NCBI RefSeq assembly: GCF_001905735.1
Contig: NZ_LISW01000005.1
Span: 419,426-483,425 of the forward strand
Direction: 5' to 3'
From: Streptomyces sp. CB01249
GTDB lineage: Bacteria; Actinomycetota; Actinomycetes; Streptomycetales; Streptomycetaceae
Length of the DNA: 64,000 bases
Below the pieces are notes generated by a model. The model was not told where the DNA came from. It did not search any database and saw only the letters and a program-made list of their open reading frames with translations. Made by a program: the position numbers and the translations under genes. This document shows, piece by piece, positions 59,190 to 64,000 of this stretch (within the stretch, counting starts at the first letter, position 1; each line of letters starts with the position of its first letter).

Positions 59190-59211
59190 CTCCGGGATCC
59201 CGGGCCCGTCC

Positions 59212-60240
59212 TCACAGCCCGAGCCGGGTCACGGCCTTGTCCGCGTCCAGGTCACAGGCCCCGTCCCCGGCGTGCGACCAGGCCGCCGCGCACAGCGCCC
59301 GCAGCCCGTCGAGCGCGTCGCCGTCGCCCTCCAGCACGAGCGCGCCGCCCTCGGCGGAGGCCGTCCAGCCGCCGCAGCGGAATCCCCCGCCGTCCTCCGT
59401 CACCTCGGGCTGTCCGGTGAGCAGCCCGCGCAGGTCCGCGTCGATGTACGTCGGCCGGTGCTCGGGGACCGCGGTCACCAGCTGGGCCGCGTCGGTCACC
59501 CCGGTGAGCACGAGCAGCGAGTCGACGCCGCCGTTGAACGCCCCCTCGATGTCGGTGTCGAGCCGGTCGCCGACCACCAGCGGCCGTTCGGCGCCGGTGC
59601 GCAGCACGGTCTCGCGGTGCATCGGCGGGAGCGGCTTCCCGGCGACCTGCGGTTCGGCGCCGGTGGCGATCCGGACGACCTCGACGGCCGCCCCGTTGCC
59701 CGGCGCGATCCCGCGCGCGCCCGGGATCGTCAGGTCGGTGTTGGACGCGAACCACGGCAGCCCGCGGTTGATCGCGTACGAGGCCTCCGCGAACCGGCCC
59801 CAGGCCAGGTCCGGGCCGCCGTATCCCTGGACCACCGCGACCGGGTCGTCGTCGGCCGACTCGACGGGTTCGAGGCCGCGTTCCCGCAGCGCGACGCGCA
59901 GTCCCTCGCCGCCGATGACCAGGACCCGGGCCCCGGCGGGCAGCTGGTCGGCCATCAGCCGGGCCACCGCCTGCGCCGAGGTGATCACGTCGGTGGGCTC
60001 GGCCGGGACGCCCAGCTCGGTGAGGTGCGCGGCCACGGCGGCCGGGGTGCGCAGCGCGTTGTTGGTGACGTACGCCAGGTGCATCCCGCCGTCGCGGGCG
60101 GTGCCGAGCGCCTCGACGGCGTGGTCGATCGCCTGCCCGCCCGCGTACACGACACCGTCGAGGTCGAGCAGCGCCGTGTCGTACGCCTCACTCAGCGCGG
60201 TGCTGCTGCCGCTCGGCCTGGTCCTGCTCGTCCCGCTCAT
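59212..60240 (-). CDS. HAD-superfamily phosphatase (NagD/PGP-like)
   Basis: A 342-residue phosphatase of HAD subfamily IIA. Motif I is ALLDLDGVVYAGG (nucleophile Asp), motif II is VTNNALRTPAAVAAHL, and motif III/IV is AGKPLPPMHRETVLR followed by LVVGDRLDTDIEGAFNGGVDSLLVLTGV. A cap domain with GYGGPDLAWGRFAEASYAINRGLPWFASNTD lies between. A C-terminal extension of about 75 residues with RCGGWTASAEGGALVLEGDGD is actinobacterial. The substrate could be a sugar phosphate or 2-phosphoglycolate-like compound. It is divergent from the DUF1015 gene across about 70 bp. Confidence 0.9.
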   Translation of the reverse strand: MSGTSRTRPSGSSTALSEAYDTALLDLDGVVYAGGQAIDHAVEALGTARDGGMHLAYVTNNALRTPAAVAAHLTELGVPAEPTDVITSAQAVARLMADQLPAGARVLVIGGEGLRVALRERGLEPVESADDDPVAVVQGYGGPDLAWGRFAEASYAINRGLPWFASNTDLTIPGARGIAPGNGAAVEVVRIATGAEPQVAGKPLPPMHRETVLRTGAERPLVVGDRLDTDIEGAFNGGVDSLLVLTGVTDAAQLVTAVPEHRPTYIDADLRGLLTGQPEVTEDGGGFRCGGWTASAEGGALVLEGDGDALDGLRALCAAAWSHAGDGACDLDADKAVTRLGL

Positions 60241-60311
60241 GTTCCGCGCTCCTCTTCGACTGCTTCTCCCCCGATCATCGCGCATCCGTGCACCCCACAT
60301 ACGATGCGTGG

Positions 60312-61592
60312 ATGAACACACGAGGCACGACGGACCAGGGACTGCGTCTGCTTCCGTTCCGCGGCCTGCGGTACGTCCCCGAGCGGGTCGGCAGCCTCGC
60401 CGCGGTGACCTCTCCCCCGTACGACGTGGTCGTGCGGCCCGACGGGCTGCACCACCTGGAGTCGGCGGACCCGCACAACATCGTCCGGCTGATCCTGCCG
60501 CAGGCCGGCACGGTCGCCGCCCGCAACGCCCGGGCCGCCGCCACCCTGGACGACTGGCTCGCGGAGGGCGTCCTCGCCCCGGACCCCGAGCCCGCCCTGT
60601 ACGTGTACGAGCAGCGCGACGACGAGATCCTGCAACGGGGCGTCATCGGCGCCCTCGCCCTCTCGGAGCCGGCCGAGGGCGTGGTGCTTCCGCACGAGGA
60701 CGTCATGGCGCATGTGGTCGAGGACCGGGCCGACCTGATGCGGGCCACCGCCGCCCATCTGGAACCGCTGCTGCTGACGTACCGGGGCGACGAGGACACG
60801 GCGACGGGGGCGACCGCGGTGGTCGAGCGGACCGTCGCGCGCGAGCCGCTGTTCCGCACCACCACGGAGGACGGCTTCTGCCACCGGCTGTGGGCGGTCA
60901 CCGATCCCGCCGAACGCGCGGAGATCCAGGCGGACCTGGCCCGGCACCAGGCGCTCATCGCGGACGGCCACCACCGCTGGGCCACCTATCTCAGGCTCCA
61001 GCAGGAGCACACGGACCCGGGTCCCTGGGACTACGGCCTCGTGCTGCTGGTGGACACCGCCCGCTACCCGCTCCGGGTCCGCGCCATCCACCGCCTGCTG
61101 CACGGACTGCCGGTCGCGGACGCGCTGGCCGCGCTGACCGGCCTGTTCCGGATACGGGAGGTGGCGGGGCCGCTTCCGGACGCGATGGAGGCCCTGGCCG
61201 GGGCGGCCGCCGAGGGCAACGCCTTCCTGCTCGCGGGCGACGGGGGCTTCCATCTGGTCGACCGCCCGGACGAGGCGCTGCTGGCCCGCACGGTCCCGGC
61301 GGACCGCCCGGCCGGCTGGCGCACCCTGGACGCGACGGTCCTGCACTCGGCGCTGCTCGACCGGGTGTGGCGCATCCCGGACGACCCGGCGCACATCGCG
61401 TACATCCACGACACCGCCGCCGCGGTGGAGCAGGCCGAGCGGAACGGTTCGACGGCGGTGCTGATGCATCCGGTACGCGAGGAGCTCGTCCGGGACCTAG
61501 CCCGCCAGGGCGTCACCATGCCCCGCAAGTCGACGTCGTTCGGCCCGAAGCCGGCGACGGGCCTGGTCCTGCGCAGCCTGAACCTGGGCTGA
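60312..61592 (+). CDS. DUF1015 family protein
   Basis: A 426-residue protein of DUF1015 (SerC-like/uncharacterised). Family landmarks: LLPFRGLRYVPERVGSLAAVTSPPYDVV at the N-terminus, NIVRLILPQ, LYVYEQRDDE, ALIADGHHRWATYLRLQQEH near residue 220 and YGLVLLVDTARYPLRVRAIHRLL. Homologues in other phyla sit near serine biosynthesis genes, but no such link exists here. The ATG at 60312 is the first giving the conserved opening. A bidirectional hairpin follows the stop within 7 nt. Confidence 0.88.
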   Translation: MNTRGTTDQGLRLLPFRGLRYVPERVGSLAAVTSPPYDVVVRPDGLHHLESADPHNIVRLILPQAGTVAARNARAAATLDDWLAEGVLAPDPEPALYVYEQRDDEILQRGVIGALALSEPAEGVVLPHEDVMAHVVEDRADLMRATAAHLEPLLLTYRGDEDTATGATAVVERTVAREPLFRTTTEDGFCHRLWAVTDPAERAEIQADLARHQALIADGHHRWATYLRLQQEHTDPGPWDYGLVLLVDTARYPLRVRAIHRLLHGLPVADALAALTGLFRIREVAGPLPDAMEALAGAAAEGNAFLLAGDGGFHLVDRPDEALLARTVPADRPAGWRTLDATVLHSALLDRVWRIPDDPAHIAYIHDTAAAVEQAERNGSTAVLMHPVREELVRDLARQGVTMPRKSTSFGPKPATGLVLRSLNLG

Positions 61593-61598
61593 ACGCCA

Positions 61599-61634
61599 AA
61601 GAGGGCGGCACCCGTGGCCGGGTGCCGCCCTCTT
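61599..61634. terminator. 15-bp hairpin, bidirectional terminator
   Basis: Arms 61599-61613 and 61620-61634 are perfectly complementary around GTGGCC, between the convergent DUF1015 and TPR genes. Confidence 0.85.
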
Positions 61635-61642
61635 CTCATGCG

Positions 61643-63616
61643 TTACGCCTGGGACTCGCCGTCCTCGCGGGCGTCGTCCCGGTCCGCGTCGGCGGCGACG
61701 GGCTCGGCCTCGTCGTCGTCCAGCGCGTCCACGAACTCGACGCCGTCCAGCTCGGCGAGGCGGTCGGACGCGTCGGTGGCGCCGTCCTTGTCGGCCTCCA
61801 GCGCCTTGCCGAACCACTCGCGCGCCTCGTCCTCGCGGCCCGCTTCGAGCAGCGCGTCGGCGTACGCGTAGCGCAGGCGCGGGGTCCACGGGTGCACGGC
61901 GTTCGAGGCGAGCTCGGGGCTCTGGAGCGTGACGATGGCGGCGTCGAGCTGCCCCATGTCCCGCCGGGCGCCGGCGGCCACGAGACGCATCTCGACCTGG
62001 CCGGCCTTGTCCAGCTTCTGCACCTCGGGCTCACCGGCCATCGCCATGGCCTTCTCGGGCCGGCCGAGACCGCGCTCACAGTCGGCCATGACCGGCCACA
62101 GCTCCACGGACCCGGTCATCCGCCGGGCCGCCCGGAACTCCGCCAGGGCCTCCGCGTACTTCTGGGTCGCGTAGGCGGCGAAACCGGCGGCCTCGCGGAC
62201 GGCGGCGACGCGCGAGGCGAGCCGGAGGGCGATGCGCGCGTACGCGTACGCCTCCTCGGGGTCCTCGTCGATGAGCCGGGCCACCATGACCAGGTTCCGC
62301 GCGACGTCCTCGGCCAGCGTCTTGGGCAGGCTCAGCAGCTCCTGGCGGACGTCCTGGTCGATCTCGTGACCGGTGACGTCGTCCGGGATGGGCAGCCGCT
62401 TGATGGGCTCGCGGTCGCGGTCGCGGTCGTCCCGGCGCTCGTAACCGCCCTGGCGGCCGCCCCGGTCGTCGCGGCCGCGATAGCCACCCCGGTCGTCACG
62501 GCGGTCGTCCCGCTGGCCGCGGTAGCCGCCGCCCCGGTTGTCGTCGCGACGGGGGCCACGGTCGCGGTCCCGGTCCCGGTCGTCACGGCGGAACCCGCCA
62601 CCGGACGGACGGCTGTCGTCACGACGGGGGCCACGGGGGCGATCGTCACGGCGGTCATCGCGGCGGTCGTCACGCCGGTCGTAGCCGCCGGGGCGGCCAC
62701 CGCGGTCGTCGTCGCGGCGGGGGCCACGGTCACGGTCGCGGTCGTCACGGCGGAAGCCGCCACGGTCGTCGTCACGGCGGGGAGCGCGGTCATCGCGGCG
62801 GAAACCGCCGCCACGGTTGTCGTAGCCGCCGCCGCGGTCGTCACGACGGAAGCCACCACCGGAGGGGCGGTCGTCACGGCGGAAGCCGCCGCCACGGTTG
62901 TCGTCGTCCCGACGGGGACCACGAGGCCGGTCATCACGACGGTCGTCACGGCGGTCATCGCGGCGGTCGAAACCACCCGGCCGGCCACCACGGTCGTCAT
63001 CGCGGCGCGGGGCACGGTCATCGCGACGGAACCCGCCACCACGGTTGTCCCGGTCGTCGCGGCGGAAGCCACCACCGGAGTTGCCGCCCCGGTCGTCACG
63101 GCGGAAGCCGCCACGGTCGTCGTCACGACGGGGGCCGCGGTCGTCACGGCGGAAGCCACCACCGGAGGGGCGGTCGTCACGGCGGAAGCCGCCGCCACGG
63201 TTGTCGTCGTCCCGACGGGGACCACGAGGCCGGTCATCACGACGGTCGTCACGGCGGTCGAAACCACCCGGCCGGCCACCACGGTCGTCATCGCGGCGCG
63301 GGGCACGGTCGTCACGGCGGAACCCGCCACCACGGTTGTCATAGCCGCCGCCACGGTCATCACGACGGAACCCACCACCGGTGGAACCACCCCGGTCGTC
63401 GCGGCGGAAGCCGCCGGAGGGACGGTCGTCACGGCGCGGTCCACGATCCCGGTCGCGATCCCGGTCGTCGCGGCGGAAGCCGCCCCCGGAGGGGCGGTCG
63501 TCCCGGCGCGGAGCGCGCGAGCGGTCGTCGCGACCGCCGCCGAAGCCGCCCCGGTCACCGCCGTCCCGGCGACGCGGCTCGCGCTCCGAACGATCGTCGG
63601 GAGAGTTGGTGGACAT
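61643..63616 (-). CDS. TPR protein with a long Arg/Asp/Gly-rich repeat region
   Basis: A 657-residue protein in two parts. Residues ~20-415 are almost only R, D, G, F and P, built from variants of FRRDDRGG, PRRDDDRGG and RPGGFDRRDDRRDD. The remaining ~240 residues are a folded helical region: IPDDVTGHEIDQDVRQELLSLPKTLAEDVARNLVMVARLIDEDPEEAYAYARIALRLASRVAAVREAAGFAAYATQKYAEALAEFRAARR with TPR-like repeats to an acidic end. RGG-like tracts bind RNA or drive condensates in known proteins; that role is inferred. It lies just downstream of the 5S rRNA terminator on the same strand. AGGAG precedes the ATG. Confidence 0.88.
   Translation of the reverse strand: MSTNSPDDRSEREPRRRDGGDRGGFGGGRDDRSRAPRRDDRPSGGGFRRDDRDRDRDRGPRRDDRPSGGFRRDDRGGSTGGGFRRDDRGGGYDNRGGGFRRDDRAPRRDDDRGGRPGGFDRRDDRRDDRPRGPRRDDDNRGGGFRRDDRPSGGGFRRDDRGPRRDDDRGGFRRDDRGGNSGGGFRRDDRDNRGGGFRRDDRAPRRDDDRGGRPGGFDRRDDRRDDRRDDRPRGPRRDDDNRGGGFRRDDRPSGGGFRRDDRGGGYDNRGGGFRRDDRAPRRDDDRGGFRRDDRDRDRGPRRDDDRGGRPGGYDRRDDRRDDRRDDRPRGPRRDDSRPSGGGFRRDDRDRDRDRGPRRDDNRGGGYRGQRDDRRDDRGGYRGRDDRGGRQGGYERRDDRDRDREPIKRLPIPDDVTGHEIDQDVRQELLSLPKTLAEDVARNLVMVARLIDEDPEEAYAYARIALRLASRVAAVREAAGFAAYATQKYAEALAEFRAARRMTGSVELWPVMADCERGLGRPEKAMAMAGEPEVQKLDKAGQVEMRLVAAGARRDMGQLDAAIVTLQSPELASNAVHPWTPRLRYAYADALLEAGREDEAREWFGKALEADKDGATDASDRLAELDGVEFVDALDDDEAEPVAADADRDDAREDGESQA
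62848..63340. repeat. Large internal duplication in the Arg/Asp-rich region
   Basis: The stretch 62848-63049 recurs at 63151-63340 with a 12-bp in-frame deletion and a few substitutions, a spacing of 303 bp (101 codons). Shorter FRRDDRGG-type units repeat throughout 62400-63590. In-frame unit gain and loss are likely. Confidence 0.82.
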
Positions 63617-63693
63617 GGGTGGAGCTCCTGTCATCGGGGTACTACAGACATTCTTGCGCAGCCGGACACCCGACGCGCTTCGGGCAAAACAAA

Positions 63694-63740
63694 AAGGACC
63701 CTTGGTCCCCAGCGCTGAACGCTGGGGACCAAGGGTCCTT
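63694..63740 (-). terminator. Rho-independent terminator of the rRNA operon
   Basis: Arms 63694-63713 and 63721-63740 are perfectly complementary (20 bp) around a 7-nt loop. Reading leftward the hairpin is followed by TTTTTGTTTTG, giving a true U-tract, unlike other terminators here. It sits 9 nt after the 5S gene. Confidence 0.92.
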
Positions 63741-63748
63741 CAAAAATT

Positions 63749-63867
63749 GTTCGGCGGCGTCCTACTCTCCCACAGGGTCCCCCCTGCAGTACCATCGGCG
63801 CTGAAAGGCTTAGCTTCCGGGTTCGGAATGTAACCGGGCGTTTCCCTAACGCAATGACCACCGAAAC
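63749..63867 (-). rRNA. rrf: 5S ribosomal RNA
   Basis: A 119-nt 5S rRNA, the usual length. On the minus strand it starts GTTTCGGTGGTCATTGCG and ends ...GACGCCGCCGAAC, so the ends pair as helix I (TTCGG/CCGAA type). The conserved CCGAACCCGGAAGCTAAG loop and GATGGTACTGCA segments are present. Confidence 0.97.
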
Positions 63868-64000
63868 ACTATCGGCCACTCCCCAACAAGGCGGAGTATC
63901 GGCACTTAGCGAACAAGCACACTTTTCAATTTAATGAATGACGCTGTTCAACCAGCACGACTGTTCGTGGCCTGGGAACAACACAGTGGACGCGAGCAAC
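63868..64000 (-). other. Part of the 23S-5S intergenic spacer
   Basis: The minus strand reads GTTGCTCGCGTCCACTGTG at the right edge and runs into the 5S gene, A/T-richer than the coding DNA. From memory, the 23S rRNA 3' end lies just beyond position 64000, so only spacer is in the window. Confidence 0.75.

Noticed and set aside
62400..63590. CRISPR-like appearance of short repeats
   Set aside because: The repeats have no constant unit length or unique spacers, stay in one coding frame and encode FRRDDRGG-type residues. They are a coding repeat.
59237..63718. Very long plus-strand open frame of about 1490 codons across the HAD, DUF1015 and TPR genes
   Set aside because: It runs antisense or out of frame to well-supported genes, including the 5' region of the RDD repeat, and consists of low-complexity Arg/Thr/Val/Ala sequence. 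GC-rich DNA produces such open antisense frames routinely.

Overview
The window is chromosomal DNA from a streptomycete-type actinomycete. The evidence is very high GC with near-exclusive G/C third codon positions, frequent GTG starts, many four-base ATGA/GTGA stop-start overlaps, long GC hairpins without U-tracts as terminators, and marker genes such as a SepF-like division protein, streptogrisin, phospholipase A2, DnaE2 and an iron box. From memory (not checked), the gene order resembles the SCO17xx block of Streptomyces coelicolor. No prophage, integrase, CRISPR array or tRNA is visible. The right edge enters an rRNA operon: 5S rRNA and part of the 23S-5S spacer, both on the minus strand.

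Layout, left to right. 0-12 kb: a gene end, a YtrA-type GntR regulator, a double GNAT, a DUF402 protein, a methyltransferase-Nudix fusion, a secreted lipase, a damage-type polymerase pair (DnaE2 plus a truncated Y-family protein) behind a near-consensus LexA box, two membrane proteins, a secreted phospholipase A2 and a streptogrisin-B-like protease. 12-19 kb: a minus-strand oxidative operon (28-codon ORF, FAD/NAD(P) protein with the only TTA codon I found, two flavin monooxygenases, DUF1684), then an orphan cysteine-ended leader peptide facing away, and a DUF5685 protein with a Cys-rich tail. 19-31 kb: SflA, acyl-CoA dehydrogenase, MFS exporter, PAP2 phosphatase, I78 inhibitor, two conserved unknowns, and aroH-tyrA-[MITE-like element]-cmk-plsC-der.

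31-36.4 kb is the most system-like block: pnuC, nadR, an NrtR-like Nudix regulator, ADP-ribosylglycohydrolase and a nucleotidyltransferase lie head to tail with overlaps or 3-nt gaps, behind a palindrome placed like an operator. A second related nucleotidyltransferase converges on the last one. It joins NAD salvage, removal of ADP-ribose and a possible RNA- or nucleotide-modifying enzyme under one likely NAD-responsive switch. 36.4-41.1 kb is the parA-RHH-scpA-scpB-rluB segregation operon. 41-51 kb carries alanine dehydrogenase, an NB-ARC/TPR protein with an altered P-loop, ADP-ribose pyrophosphatase, pyrG, a GH15 enzyme, a rhodanese and a glycosyltransferase. 51.9-55.7 kb is hyp-tlyA-nadK-recN; 55.7-59.2 kb is an SCP2 protein and an iron-box-controlled siderophore ABC importer; 59.2-63.6 kb is a HAD phosphatase, a DUF1015 protein and a TPR protein with a long Arg/Asp/Gly repeat region just downstream of the rRNA operon.

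Start codons were chosen by overlap, ribosome-binding site and remembered homologues. Family assignments are from motif recognition, not from searches.
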